Part shown: positions 18,381 to 28,270 of the stretch, piece after piece
Position numbering within the stretch: position 1 is the stretch's first letter
Layout of the letters: every line of letters starts with the position of its first letter
Assembly (NCBI RefSeq): GCF_025643335.1
Contig: NZ_CP092489.1
Coordinates: 1,654,001 to 1,718,000 of the forward strand
DNA from: Endozoicomonas sp. Mp262
Lineage (GTDB): Bacteria > Pseudomonadota > Gammaproteobacteria > Pseudomonadales > Endozoicomonadaceae
Length of the DNA: 64,000 nt
Direction: 5' to 3'
The notes under the pieces: generated by a model
The model's input: the letters and a program-made list of their open reading frames with translations, nothing else
Told to the model about the DNA's origin: nothing
The model's database searches: none
Made by a program: the position numbers and the translations under genes

Positions 18381-18396
18381 TGGCATACTTTCTGCT
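18381..18396 (+). promoter_or_regulatory. Sigma-54 promoter of glnK-amtB
   Basis: TGGCATACTTTCTGCT fits the sigma-54 consensus TGGCACG-N4-TTGCW, with the invariant GG and GC at the correct spacing. Transcription would start near 18406, about 100 bases before glnK. Together with the NtrC dyad this predicts nitrogen-limitation control. Confidence 0.75.
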
Positions 18397-18440
18397 TATT
18401 TAATAAGCAGTTTATTGGATGTCGTAACCAGTAGGCGTAG

Positions 18441-18848
<408 letters not shown>

Positions 18849-18927
18849 TCTAGGAGCCTGCCGGGCTTAGTTCTGTCAATAAACCCTAATAATAAGAAAA
18901 AACATTTCTAAACCTGGGAGGGGTCCC

Positions 18928-20175
18928 GTGGATAATATTATTCAAGTGTCGTATGCGCTCGACACCTTTTATTTCCTGGTATGTGGTGCTTTGGTGATGT
19001 GGATGGCGGCAGGCTTTGCCATGCTTGAAGCCGGTTTGGTCCGTTCAAAAAATACAGTGGAAATTTTGACAAAAAATATTGCCCTGTTTGCCATTGCCTG
19101 CACCATGTACCTGTTGTGTGGCTATCAGATCATGTATCCCGGTGCCAATGAAGGTGGAATTGTGCCGGTATTTGGCACATTACTGGGCACAGAAAATACA
19201 GTTGAAGCGGTGATGGCGGGAGGGGATGATGCTCCGTACTATGCCCAGCGTTCAGACTTTTTCTTCCAGGTTGTATTTGTTGCTACAGCCATGTCTATTG
19301 TTTCCGGTGCGGTAGCAGAGCGGATGAAGCTTTGGTCTTTCCTGCTATTTGCCGTATTTATGACAGGGTTTATATATCCGGTTCAGGGTTTCTGGAAGTG
19401 GGGAGCCGGATTTCTTGATGCCCATGGATTCCTGGATTTTGCAGGTTCCGGAGTCGTCCATCTTGCGGGTGCATCTGCTGCGCTTGCTGGTGTTCTGTTA
19501 TTGGGGGCTCGCGAAGGTAAGTATGGTAAGAGCGGCGGAATCAATGCTATTCCGGGTTCCAATCTGCCTTTAGCAACTCTGGGGACATTTATTCTATGGT
19601 TGGGCTGGTTCGGTTTTAATGGTGGATCACAATTAAAAATCGCCGATGTGGAAAATGCCAATGCAGTGGCGCAGATATTCGTTAATACCAATGCTGCTGC
19701 AACAGGTGGTGTGATCACGGCCTTGATTACAGCCCGTCTGTTATTTGGCAAGGCTGACCTGACTATGGCTCTTAATGGCGCACTGGCTGGTCTGGTTGCA
19801 ATTACTGCGGAACCCTTAACCCCATCAGCATTGAGCTCCACATTGATCGGTGCTGCTGGAGGTGTATTAGTCGTTCTTTCAATTATAACACTGGATAGAT
19901 TGCATATTGATGACCCGGTAGGTGCCATTTCTGTTCATGGCGTTGTGGGTATCTGGGGACTGCTGGCGGTACCTCTGAGTAATGCTGATGCCACTCTTGG
20001 AGCTCAACTGTTAGGCATAGCATCTATTTTTACCTGGGTATTTATTTCCTCATTGATTGTTTGGGGCGGGATTAAATTCATTGTTGGCTTGCGAATCAGC
20101 AAGGAACAGGAATATGTCGGTGCAGATGTTGCTGAATGTGGAGTAGAAGCCTATCCCGAGTTTAAGGCGAAGTAG
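18928..20175 (+). CDS. amtB: Ammonium transporter
   Basis: A 415-residue Amt/Mep/Rh channel with 11 hydrophobic helices, starting at a GTG with GGGAGGGG upstream. Conserved features include the acidic pore residue in the stretch before VVHLAGASAAL, the first pore histidine in that stretch, and the second pore histidine in SVHGVVGIWG. It conducts ammonium across the inner membrane when external levels are low and is gated by GlnK. A strong terminator follows. Confidence 0.95.
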   Translation: MDNIIQVSYALDTFYFLVCGALVMWMAAGFAMLEAGLVRSKNTVEILTKNIALFAIACTMYLLCGYQIMYPGANEGGIVPVFGTLLGTENTVEAVMAGGDDAPYYAQRSDFFFQVVFVATAMSIVSGAVAERMKLWSFLLFAVFMTGFIYPVQGFWKWGAGFLDAHGFLDFAGSGVVHLAGASAALAGVLLLGAREGKYGKSGGINAIPGSNLPLATLGTFILWLGWFGFNGGSQLKIADVENANAVAQIFVNTNAAATGGVITALITARLLFGKADLTMALNGALAGLVAITAEPLTPSALSSTLIGAAGGVLVVLSIITLDRLHIDDPVGAISVHGVVGIWGLLAVPLSNADATLGAQLLGIASIFTWVFISSLIVWGGIKFIVGLRISKEQEYVGADVAECGVEAYPEFKAK

Positions 20176-20213
20176 AGGGAAAGAGGGCTGAGTTTAATCT
20201 CGATAATACTTCT

Positions 20214-20262
20214 GTGGTCGGTTGGAGCAAAAGAGGCATCAACCGATCACACTGTTTTTTTA
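20214..20262 (+). terminator. Rho-independent terminator of glnK-amtB
   Basis: GTGGTCGGTTG (20214-20224) pairs with CAACCGATCAC (20240-20250), with one G-T pair, and TTTTTTT follows at 20255-20261. It ends the operon 39 bases after the amtB stop. Confidence 0.85.
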
Positions 20263-20632
20263 AGTTCAAGGGAAAAGACCTGAGTCTTCCCCGTTATTGG
20301 CTTCTGGTCAGTATAGCGCCTGAACAATAAGTATTACTTTTGTATTCGTATTCCTGACTGTCTTGCAGGATTTATGGTTTTTTTTGCTTTAAGTGGGAGA
20401 GAAAAGACCTGAATCCGTGATTTCTTGATTTGCCCGGCAGTTTTGAAAATGTGCTGATTAATTTTTTCCTTTGAAAATAACTCGGGTTATTGATTGAAGT
20501 GTTTTTATGTCGTTTTTAAGCATAAATGCTGATCAAAATATCATCAAACTTGAAGACAGGTTGAAAGAAGCCCTACCGTTATCAATACAGTACTTTCTCA
20601 TTTATGGCATTTTTTTCTATCTCGCTATTCAA

Positions 20633-21970
20633 TCAACAAAGTGCATGCTGGCTTATTAATTGATGGAAAGACCTGAAACCAGGACAGTAACGACCAAAGC
20701 GTAGCCGGTATTGATGTCCTTTTTTCAGAAGACGGGCAGCCAGGTAGATGAGTTCCTGTATCACGGTTTTTAACCGGCGTCGTTTGGCTTTATGACGTAC
20801 CGGCGCATCTGGCCCGAGCAAGCAACTCTGCCCCATGTAGCGCAGAATGTTATAGACCAGTGCACCCAAACACATCACCAGGTCGTTGGTGTCAAACTTG
20901 CCTGAAGGCAGGCGCTCTAAATCCATATCAGTCTTCAACTCACTGTGAAACTGCTCGCTGGTCGCATGATCCTCATAAAGATTAATGATCTGATCATCGC
21001 TGTAGTCAGCTTCGCTGAGTGTTGTCCACCATCCTTCCAGCTCATAATCGGGTGTCAGAAATCTCTGCCCTACAGTATCAGTGGTACGCTTGATAATGCG
21101 AATAATCAGACGCTGGTTACCATAGTTGGTTTCATAGACGGTTGAGAGTGTCGCATAACTCTTTCCTGGACGCGACTCCTCCCATTTGACTTGCTTTTCT
21201 TCAAAAATGGGGAGCCAGTGTTCCTTGGTGTGATACTTTCTTGGGTTGAGCTTGATAATGTGATTCACACCTTTGAACCCGGCGATTTCCCGGCGCGATT
21301 CCTCAGCATCGTGGCCACTATCAAGGCGAACCAGAATAGGCGCTCGGGTCAAACGTCGGCTGCGGTGCAGCACTGCTTGTAAAAAGCCAATAAAATCATT
21401 CTGGGAGTGCTGAGAGCCTGGGCGTAATTCACATCCCAGGCACCAGCCTTCGCAGCCAAAGTAAGCGGCAATAGGGGCATAACCAAAGAATTTTTTATAC
21501 GTGTACTCGACCCCCTCCTTTTTGGTATTGCTGTTATCCATAGGGAATACGTCGATATCCAGTGGTATGTGCTGCTTCTTATCGAGTTTTTTCGGAAGGG
21601 GTGTGACGGGCACCTGAAGATTAACCAGGACATCGGTAAGGCTGTCCTCGATGAAAGGAATCAGTTGGGCGGCATCTTCATTGAAACGCTGTCTTAAGCG
21701 GCTGGCTGAAGGCATTTGTTTAATGCCCATTGCCAACCGGAACCAGTCGTTATCCCGGTTATTATCAACATTATCAAAATCACTTTTACCCTGAGCCAGT
21801 TGGCCGCAGTAAGCTCTGATCAGGTCGATATGAGTGATACGGTGCCTTTTTTTTATTTTGCGCAGGGATTTGCTTAACGCTGTCTTTTTGTTGAGTGCAT
21901 GACCAACGAAATAAAGCCCTGCGACCGGTGTATAAAATTCCGTCTGTGATTGTTCAATTTTCAGTTTCAC
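20633..21970 (-). CDS. IS1380-family transposase (copy 1)
   Basis: A 445-residue DDE transposase. Candidate catalytic residues are the aspartate in DIDVFPMDNSNTKKEG (about 145-150), the aspartate in LVRLDSGHDAEESR (about 215), and the glutamate in HATSEQFHSELKTDMDLERL (about 340). It is intact, with a GTG start. A 12-bp hairpin at 21972-22012 covers the ribosome binding region just before the start and ends in a T-run. Confidence 0.9.
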   Translation of the reverse strand: MKLKIEQSQTEFYTPVAGLYFVGHALNKKTALSKSLRKIKKRHRITHIDLIRAYCGQLAQGKSDFDNVDNNRDNDWFRLAMGIKQMPSASRLRQRFNEDAAQLIPFIEDSLTDVLVNLQVPVTPLPKKLDKKQHIPLDIDVFPMDNSNTKKEGVEYTYKKFFGYAPIAAYFGCEGWCLGCELRPGSQHSQNDFIGFLQAVLHRSRRLTRAPILVRLDSGHDAEESRREIAGFKGVNHIIKLNPRKYHTKEHWLPIFEEKQVKWEESRPGKSYATLSTVYETNYGNQRLIIRIIKRTTDTVGQRFLTPDYELEGWWTTLSEADYSDDQIINLYEDHATSEQFHSELKTDMDLERLPSGKFDTNDLVMCLGALVYNILRYMGQSCLLGPDAPVRHKAKRRRLKTVIQELIYLAARLLKKGHQYRLRFGRYCPGFRSFHQLISQHALC

Positions 21971-21971
21971 A

Positions 21972-22012
21972 AAAATGCACCCAGGTGGTGAAAATTAGAG
22001 TGGGTGCATTTT
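21972..22012 (-). promoter_or_regulatory. Hairpin masking the transposase start (IS1380 copy 1)
   Basis: In the transposase direction, AAAATGCACCCA pairs exactly with TGGGTGCATTTT. The GGGTG that would serve as ribosome binding site lies in the 3' arm, and a T-run precedes the GTG. Such structures in other insertion sequences limit translation from read-through transcripts; that role is inferred here. Confidence 0.55.
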
Positions 22013-22163
22013 AACTTGGAACTTACGTTTTGTGGTTGATCCAGAGGAGTTGGGCTACAGTGAACTCACGGATTCAGGAAAAGATTTCTATTTATTATAC
22101 TGCATAGCAGTTTTTAAGTTTATATTTATATGGTTTTTGACGCTTTGAGGTATGCAAGGGGGT

Positions 22164-24764
22164 ATGAGAATTTTAGCAATATTCTTGATTGTTAAATTTG
22201 CATGTTGCCTTTTTTGTTGTTTTTCGTATGCGGCTTTACCAGAGGGTGATGTTGTGAAGTCTCTAAAAGTATACGTAGGGCGGCAGGGGAATAGTGATTC
22301 TGTTGATGGAATTTCAGTTACAGCTGGTTCTGGACGTCAAAAGAATGAGTGGGTTTTGTCATTGGCAAGTCATTCAGGGTTTAATAGTGGTATTGGTTTT
22401 TACCCGTTTGAATGGCATCAGGCTTTGCTAAGAAAAATAATAGAACATGGTTTAAAGCTTGAATTTTTATTGAGAGTTGATGATCAAGCAGGAAAGATTA
22501 ATCTAGCAAAGGTTAATGTTGAACAAGTTGAAAGTGGGAATAATGTTACTTTTGTATGTAATAAAGATTTTGCTTATATCAGTTCCATGGCTTTTGATTT
22601 AGCAGAGGTTGAGCATGACTTATGTTACATCGTAGAATATTTTTATTATTGGTATGGAGGAGGCGATCAATGTCCGTCTTTTGGTTTTTCAGGGGGGTTC
22701 AATAATGAACCCAACTGGAAAGATAAAAATGACAAACAGTTTATTTTGGAAATTCCAGAACTTGTTTGTGAAAGTGAGGAGTTTGAACGAGGAGGTTCTT
22801 TTGTTAAGCTTCAAGAGAGAAATGTTATATTTGATGTTGCTATGTCTAAATCTGGTTTTGGCAGAAATCTTAAAGAGGTCAGAAAATACTGTGGAGGAAG
22901 TAAGATAAAAGTTAAGGCAGAGAAAAAAAATAAAAAAAGAAATAAAGAGGATTTTGCAAAAAGAAAATTTCAAAACAATGAAAGTACTCAAAGTGAAGTG
23001 ATAAAGTTATTAGGTGATTTGGATGAAATCAATAGTCACCCTAAAGTAAGGCATGTTAGTTATGATATGACAGACCCTTTTTTAAACAAGGTTGGGATGC
23101 CTCTTGCTATTCATAACTGCTTTAAGGATTTATATTATGTTGCTATTGAAAAGGCTAAATTATGTTATAATGCTTATGGTTTTAGAAATAGAAGAGGTTT
23201 TGCTAAAAGAAAAGCCAGGCATTATGATGTTAATGAAGGTGTTTTTACCTTTAAAGTAAAGGTTGAAAAGCTAAAAGATTATTTAAACAAAGGAGACTGT
23301 CTGAGATTTTCATATGTTAGGCATATGATTAATATGGCGTGGAAAGGGGTTAGTCTTGGATGTTATTCTACTTGTGAACAAATAAAAATAATCGAAGCTA
23401 TTTGGAGGAAGTCTTATTGGTATCGACAAAATATACCTGTATCAGTTAATATTGATGGTTTTATAAATCAAGATTGTAGTTTGCCAGAAGACTTTATCGA
23501 TTGTGTTACATTAGAATCAGGGTGTGATAGCCAAGAAGAAAATATTCATTTAAAAAAACTATTAGATAAATATAAAGAAGTACGTATAAATGATAATTAC
23601 TGGCTGTTGGAAAATGGAGTTGATGGTTTTCCTAGTCTTCTTCTATGGTCTAATATAGTTGACTTGTATAACCTTGATCTATCTAAAGTGGATGGAAGTA
23701 CGAAGGTTCGACGCCGTGATTTTATTGAGGCCTGTTGTTATAAAGGTAACATAAATAAAGGTTGTTTGGTTTTTGAAGATCCTGTTCTTTTTATATATGA
23801 TATGGAGACTGTTTATAGGTTGGCTTTTTCTAAAAATAGTTCTGTTGATAAAGTATGGCAGGTGGCTACTTTAAGGTTAATAAATACAATTCTAGGTGAC
23901 AAAGGGGTGACTTTGCATCAAGATGACGGTGAGGTTATTAGTTTTTTAGAATTTATTGCTGGTATTGGGGATGAGGCAAAGAGGAATTATGGTGGCGAAT
24001 TTACAGAGTGCTCTGTTTTAGAGGAAGTAAAGCAAGAATCTGAAAAAATTAATAGCTGTAGCGCTTTTAGTGAAAAAAAAATAGCTGCATGTGGTGAAGA
24101 AGGTGATTCTGTTTTGGCTATTGAGAGGCGGCTTGAGGCTGTAAATTCAGCATTGAATGCTGAAAAAGATGATGATAAAAATTTACAGGATTCGCTTAAA
24201 GTTTTATCTGAAAAACTGCGTTTGGAAAATAACAAAGTTAATAGGTTTTCAAAAAAAATGAGAGATGAGAGGTTTAAGAGATTAACCGCTGAGGTGGCAC
24301 TGGATGAGCTAAAAGATAAATTTAAAGTTCTTAATGATAAGTATTCTAATTTAGCTCGTATTAATTCTAGAGTTGCCAACGGTTATTTTTCAAGATCAAA
24401 AATTACAAAAGCCCGGTTTTTAAAAGCCAGCTCAGAGCTAAATAAAGAAGTGATAGAGGTGAGAAAGAGTCAGTCTGAGCTGGAGGCGCAATTGAAAGAG
24501 TCCAAGATGAGTGAGGCCTCTTTAGGAGAGGAAAAGATAATGTTGGAGTGTCAAATAAAAACTTTTTTAGATGCGGTATCTCCTGAAGAGAAAAAAAATG
24601 TTGTTAAGCATTTCTTTAGTGAGAAAAATAAAGAGATAAGCGATCTTAAAAAGAAAGTGCAAGAACTGGAGTCAAAGTTAGATGGGAAGGTAGGGGAAAC
24701 AAGTTTAGATAAGAACCCTATTATCTATTTTCGATCTGAAAAATTATTGACAGGCTCAAATTAA
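22164..24764 (+). CDS. Large secreted protein of unknown function with C-terminal coiled coil
   Basis: Not recognised. About 866 residues from the ATG at 22164; an in-frame ATG at 22152 is an alternative. A signal peptide (MRILAIFLIVKFACCLFCCF SYA, written with a break) is clear. A lysine/arginine-rich patch near residues 250-275 (KAEKKNKKRNKEDF) looks like a nuclear-targeting signal. Residues ~650-850 have long charged heptad runs typical of coiled coils. Base composition is far more AT-rich than in the housekeeping genes, suggesting transfer. It overlaps the convergent gene at 24761 by 4 bases. A role towards a host is only an inference. Confidence 0.6.
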   Translation: MRILAIFLIVKFACCLFCCFSYAALPEGDVVKSLKVYVGRQGNSDSVDGISVTAGSGRQKNEWVLSLASHSGFNSGIGFYPFEWHQALLRKIIEHGLKLEFLLRVDDQAGKINLAKVNVEQVESGNNVTFVCNKDFAYISSMAFDLAEVEHDLCYIVEYFYYWYGGGDQCPSFGFSGGFNNEPNWKDKNDKQFILEIPELVCESEEFERGGSFVKLQERNVIFDVAMSKSGFGRNLKEVRKYCGGSKIKVKAEKKNKKRNKEDFAKRKFQNNESTQSEVIKLLGDLDEINSHPKVRHVSYDMTDPFLNKVGMPLAIHNCFKDLYYVAIEKAKLCYNAYGFRNRRGFAKRKARHYDVNEGVFTFKVKVEKLKDYLNKGDCLRFSYVRHMINMAWKGVSLGCYSTCEQIKIIEAIWRKSYWYRQNIPVSVNIDGFINQDCSLPEDFIDCVTLESGCDSQEENIHLKKLLDKYKEVRINDNYWLLENGVDGFPSLLLWSNIVDLYNLDLSKVDGSTKVRRRDFIEACCYKGNINKGCLVFEDPVLFIYDMETVYRLAFSKNSSVDKVWQVATLRLINTILGDKGVTLHQDDGEVISFLEFIAGIGDEAKRNYGGEFTECSVLEEVKQESEKINSCSAFSEKKIAACGEEGDSVLAIERRLEAVNSALNAEKDDDKNLQDSLKVLSEKLRLENNKVNRFSKKMRDERFKRLTAEVALDELKDKFKVLNDKYSNLARINSRVANGYFSRSKITKARFLKASSELNKEVIEVRKSQSELEAQLKESKMSEASLGEEKIMLECQIKTFLDAVSPEEKKNVVKHFFSEKNKEISDLKKKVQELESKLDGKVGETSLDKNPIIYFRSEKLLTGSN

Positions 24765-25384
24765 ATACATTTAGCTTCTGTGCCTACCATGCTATCAATA
24801 ACAAGAACAAATACCGAGTAACCATTTGACATCATTATAACAATAGGTGCTCTGGCGGTTACTTCACACTTTGGTGTTGTCCCGGTTATCCAGTTGAAAC
24901 CTGTTGGTGGGCAATATCCTTCAGCCCTGCCAACATTAACCTTATGGACATAGTTAGAATGACTGTTTCCAATAGTCAATATCAAATCTCTTAGCTGGCA
25001 GTCCACTAACTCATTTTTCCTTAACCATCTTCTATCTTCACTTAAAGTAAATCTGCTTAGTAAGTCAATTACAGGTTCCATAACCCCCCGTCGTAGAGTA
25101 AACCCACGCTGATAAATAGGTACAGTGTTGTTTGGTAAAAACACAATAGATTGTTGACTTATTTCATGATTAATTTTTAATAGATTATAGCTATCGTGAA
25201 TACTGCGCTGACGTATATGTAAACTCCCTCCACGGAGGTTAAGTCGTTCTCTCAGTTTTCTTTTGAAATGATTAAAACTCTCTCTTGACACCTTTCCTTT
25301 CTTATTAGCTTTCTTAAAAAGTTTAGAAACAGCTTTACTTACACCAGGTAAAACCTCTGTTGTTCCAGTATAATAACTTTTCAT
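24761..25384 (-). CDS. Hypothetical protein, possibly 5'-truncated by the IS630-family element
   Basis: Not recognised. The frame gives 207 residues from an ATG at 25384 that has no visible ribosome binding site. The same frame stays open upstream through LNYSKAIYTLLTPW towards the IS630 boundary about 40 bases away. This suggests that the original start was lost. The N-terminal part is basic (KKANKKGKVSRE, HFKRKLRERLNLR); the C-terminal part is hydrophobic with several cysteines and ends MVGTEAKCI. No signal peptide is seen. AT-rich like its neighbour. Confidence 0.4.
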   Translation of the reverse strand: MKSYYTGTTEVLPGVSKAVSKLFKKANKKGKVSRESFNHFKRKLRERLNLRGGSLHIRQRSIHDSYNLLKINHEISQQSIVFLPNNTVPIYQRGFTLRRGVMEPVIDLLSRFTLSEDRRWLRKNELVDCQLRDLILTIGNSHSNYVHKVNVGRAEGYCPPTGFNWITGTTPKCEVTARAPIVIMMSNGYSVFVLVIDSMVGTEAKCI

Positions 25385-25422
25385 CCATGGCGTAAGTAGT
25401 GTATAGATTGCTTTCGAATAAT

Positions 25423-26471
25423 TTAACCATCCAGTCGGACAGTATTAGAAAATGAGATCATATACTCCTCTCCAAATGAAAAAAGCACCCGTTCAACTTC
25501 TTTTTCAAATTCCGCAAAGCTCTTGATTGACAAGAGGTTGAGCCATTCATACTTTATTTTCCTCCACAGGATTTCAATCAGGTTGAGCTCAGGTGAATAT
25601 GTTGGCAGAAAGCAGACCAGCAATTTCTTTTCAATCATCCAGTCATCAATTCTGGCACAAAACTTTTTGCTGGTGTGAATGCTGGCATTATCCACCATAA
25701 CTACCGTGTAACGATCATTTGAGCTGTATTTTTCATCTGCCATTTTCTCTGCAAAGTCATCAAAGGCCGCAATCACCGTATCGCTATTCACTGAACCCAC
25801 AACAGGATAATGAAATAGCTCACAGCTTCGGTTCATAAACCCCAGTACGTTGATGCGTTTACTTTTGACTGATGGTATTCTGAGCTGCTTTCCTTTTTCC
25901 TGCCAACCGTATGGCACACAAGGTTCCTGGGTAAAGCCGGACTCATCAAAATAAAATAAATTGATTAACCCTTTGCTCTCGGCTTCCTGGGCATCTTTCA
26001 GAGCAGTTTTACAGTCATGGAATTGCTCTTCGTCCCGTTTATGTTTGCATGATTTACGGAGTCTTTTGTAAACCAGCCCTGCTTTTTTACAATGTTTGCC
26101 AGAGTAATTTTTGATGAAGATTTACCGGTTTCATCCTCGATCTTGGATTTGACATACGATAAGCGACGAGGCTCTTCAGCCACTAATTCTTTTATGCGTT
26201 GCACTTCGGATTCGTCATATATGCACGGCCTACCGCCACCATGCCCCTTGTACAAGGCACGAATACCATATTCTTCCCAATCATCAATCCACTGAGAAGC
26301 AGTTTGATATCTAATTTCAAGTATTTCGGCAATTTGCTCAAGGGTAAAGCCACGATTGCTCAATAAAAGGCTATGGGCTCTTTCCCTTATACATCTCAGA
26401 GGTCCGTAGTGTTTGGCGAATTTCAAAGTTGATAAAACAGCTTCATCAGTGATTGTAGTGACGTACTTCAT
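25423..26471 (-). CDS. IS630-family transposase, read in two frames (-1 frameshift)
   Basis: Frame 1 starts at the ATG at 26471 with a helix-turn-helix (FTLEQIAEILEIRYQTASQW) and continues to GWFTK. The family sequence then continues in the -1 frame as RLRKSCKHKRDEEQFHDCK and goes on to DESGF, VMVDNASIH and PTYSPELNLIEILW, which hold the DDE residues. The switch lies at A-AAA-G (26064-26068). The span is 1049 bases, one short of 350 codons, exactly as a single -1 shift requires, giving 349 residues. It could be programmed frameshifting, as in other insertion sequences, or an inactivating one-base deletion. Confidence 0.75.
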
Positions 26472-26589
26472 AGGGAGAGGGATTTAAAGACCAGTACTCT
26501 CTTTATAATAGAGTAAATGTATCATTCAATAGCTATCTGATCGTTAGATCAAGAAGTAGATTTCTCGTACTGGCCGAACATCCAGTTTA
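25423..26589 (-). mobile_element. IS630-family insertion sequence
   Basis: It carries a frameshifted IS630-type transposase. Imperfect terminal inverted repeats share the core TCGG-CAGTA--AGAA: 25435-25450 on the left and its complement within about 26562-26577 on the right. The outermost bases (near 25423 and 26589) are estimated, because the match is weaker there and the target TA pairs cannot be fixed by eye. The element adjoins the likely truncated gene on its left. Confidence 0.7.
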
Positions 26590-27000
26590 TTTGAAACCAA
26601 ACTATGACCTACTTAGTGCTTTTAAAGAAAAAACAGTAAGGTTGACAAAGAAAATAATGAATAAAAAAGCAATGTCTTTTAAAAAAAATACGCACATATT
26701 CTTTTCTCGAAATGTAGGTTGACGATAAAGAAATATAGTTCAGTGTCGTAAGTCTGTAGTTTAATTTTGATAAATAGTTTTTATTAAAAGAATTTTAAGG
26801 TAAGGAGGGAGTTAATATTAACGATTACTCCCTCTCAAAATCTCCAAAGTATCAACTTTACGGCATCCAGGAAATCTCGGGGGCTTGCCCCGAGTTAGAT
26901 AGCCGATAATGGCTGATGCCATTATCGTTGAACGTGAGGGAATTTATTTTGACGGCATAAGAAAACACAGATATTTCAGGTTTTGCTCAGCCTGTCTTAC
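26590..27000. other. Gene-free AT-rich stretch with three hairpins
   Basis: No convincing gene. A short open tail on the + strand (PVYLKPNYDLLSAFKE... to a TGA near 26721) could be the remnant of a gene cut by the IS630-family element, but it is too short to judge. Three perfect stems follow: GAGGGAGT/ACTCCCTC (26805-26834), CTCGGGG/CCCCGAG (26876-26894) and CGATAATGGC/GCCATTATCG (26904-26927). They lie downstream of dpaL and may form its transcript end, though none has a T-run. Confidence 0.5.
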
Positions 27001-28191
27001 TTATTGATTTTGTAACCCTAATGCCCCTTCCCATACAACCTTTCGGTAATGTTCCGGATTGGTATTTCCTTCTGTATTGAAAATCATGACAACAGAGTCC
27101 TTATTTAAGCCAATGGACTCAGCTGCTGCTTGGGCTTCTGGAAGGGTAGCCAGCAGATATAACAGACCAACATTTATGGCACCTGATTCGCCACCGGTTA
27201 CAGCGGGGTCACCTTTCAGGGGGTTGCCCAGTATTCTCATGCCCGTTGCGGATACATTATCGGATACGGAAGCAAATGAATGACTGCAATTACGCAAGAT
27301 AGGCCAGGTAACCGGATTGGGTTCACCACACGCCAGTCCAGCCATAATTGAGTTTAAGTCTCCACCGACGCATGTCATGGAGCCATTAGAACTGGTACCC
27401 GAACGATAAATACAATCGGCTGCCTCAGGTTCGGAGATAATAGCCTTGAATGTATCTGCGCCAAGCTTATCGGCCATATAACCCAATACGCCGCCAGCCA
27501 TAGCGCCCACTCCTGCCTGAAGCATAATATGTGTTGGCATACCTTCAGGCAGTGCAGCTGCCTGCTCGATGGCTTCATCTGCCATGGTCATATAACCTTG
27601 AGAAATCCATGTGGGGATTTCTTCATAGCCATTCCATGCGGTGTCCTGTACCAGCATCCAGCCATTTTCATCGGCGGTCTTGTTGGCAAAGCGTACAGTA
27701 TCATCGTAATTAACATCGGTAACAATACACTCAGCCCCTAAACCACGAATTCGGTCAACACTGGCCTGAGGTGATCCCTTTGGCATATAGACAACTGCCT
27801 TCTGTCCCATTTCACGGGCTGCCCAGGCAACACCTGTGCCGTGATTGCCTGCTGTAGCGGTGGTGAAAACGACAGGGCTTTCTAATTTTTCTGATACTGT
27901 CTTTAAATCAATTGCTGAAATGTCGATGTTCAAGTGAGCTGCGAGAACCTGGCCCAAAGCATAGGATCCACCTAACACTTTAAATGCATTCAAGCCAAAG
28001 CGATGGGACTCGTCTTTGACCAGAATAGATTTCACTCCCAACTTTTCTGCAAGCCTGGGCAATGAAACCAGTGGTGTTGGCGCATAGGCATCAATTTGAC
28101 GATGAAAACTGCGAGCTTGCTCAGCATTTTTTACAGTGAATAGAGCGCTTGTTTCAGCTGTATAGAACTGATTTCGGGCAAATTTCAGCAT
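27001..28191 (-). CDS. dpaL: Diaminopropionate ammonia-lyase
   Basis: A PLP-dependent fold-type II lyase, 396 residues from the ATG at 28191, close to the family's ~398. It splits 2,3-diaminopropionate into pyruvate and two ammonia. The PLP lysine lies in RFGLNAFKVLGGSYA, the phosphate-cofactor loop is TATAGNHGTGVAWAAR, and the C-terminal half has GGESGAINVGLLYLL. A longer frame to 28251 lacks homology. It is followed upstream by ridA with 79 bases between, and then the regulator, all on one strand. RidA would clear the 2-aminoacrylate intermediate that such lyases release. Confidence 0.92.
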   Translation of the reverse strand: MLKFARNQFYTAETSALFTVKNAEQARSFHRQIDAYAPTPLVSLPRLAEKLGVKSILVKDESHRFGLNAFKVLGGSYALGQVLAAHLNIDISAIDLKTVSEKLESPVVFTTATAGNHGTGVAWAAREMGQKAVVYMPKGSPQASVDRIRGLGAECIVTDVNYDDTVRFANKTADENGWMLVQDTAWNGYEEIPTWISQGYMTMADEAIEQAAALPEGMPTHIMLQAGVGAMAGGVLGYMADKLGADTFKAIISEPEAADCIYRSGTSSNGSMTCVGGDLNSIMAGLACGEPNPVTWPILRNCSHSFASVSDNVSATGMRILGNPLKGDPAVTGGESGAINVGLLYLLATLPEAQAAAESIGLNKDSVVMIFNTEGNTNPEHYRKVVWEGALGLQNQ

Positions 28192-28270
28192 ATTGGGCTC
28201 TTGAATAAGGATGGAAGCAAATAAAGCGATACCTGTGCCGGGAAGTGGCAAAGGTATCGTTCAATCAGAA

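Larger units (their letters stand above)
20408..22078 (-). mobile_element. IS1380-family insertion sequence, copy 1 (1671 bp)
   Basis: The ends are CCTGAATCCGTGA and its exact complement, giving 13-bp perfect terminal inverted repeats with weaker matches to ~21 bp. It holds one transposase gene. The flanks read AAAAGA on both sides (20402-20407 and 22079-22084), a possible target duplication. Copy 2 at 31370 has the same length, an identical translated transposase, and identical ends wherever compared, so both are recent. This copy lies between amtB and a large secreted-protein gene. Confidence 0.92.

Noticed and set aside
19383..19928. 181-residue leftward frame opposite amtB
   Set aside because: Low-complexity antisense frame caused by codon bias in amtB.
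26876..26927. Attachment site or integron-like recombination site downstream of dpaL
   Set aside because: The two perfect hairpins are suggestive, but there is no integrase, no direct repeat partner and no core site; transcript-end structures are simpler.
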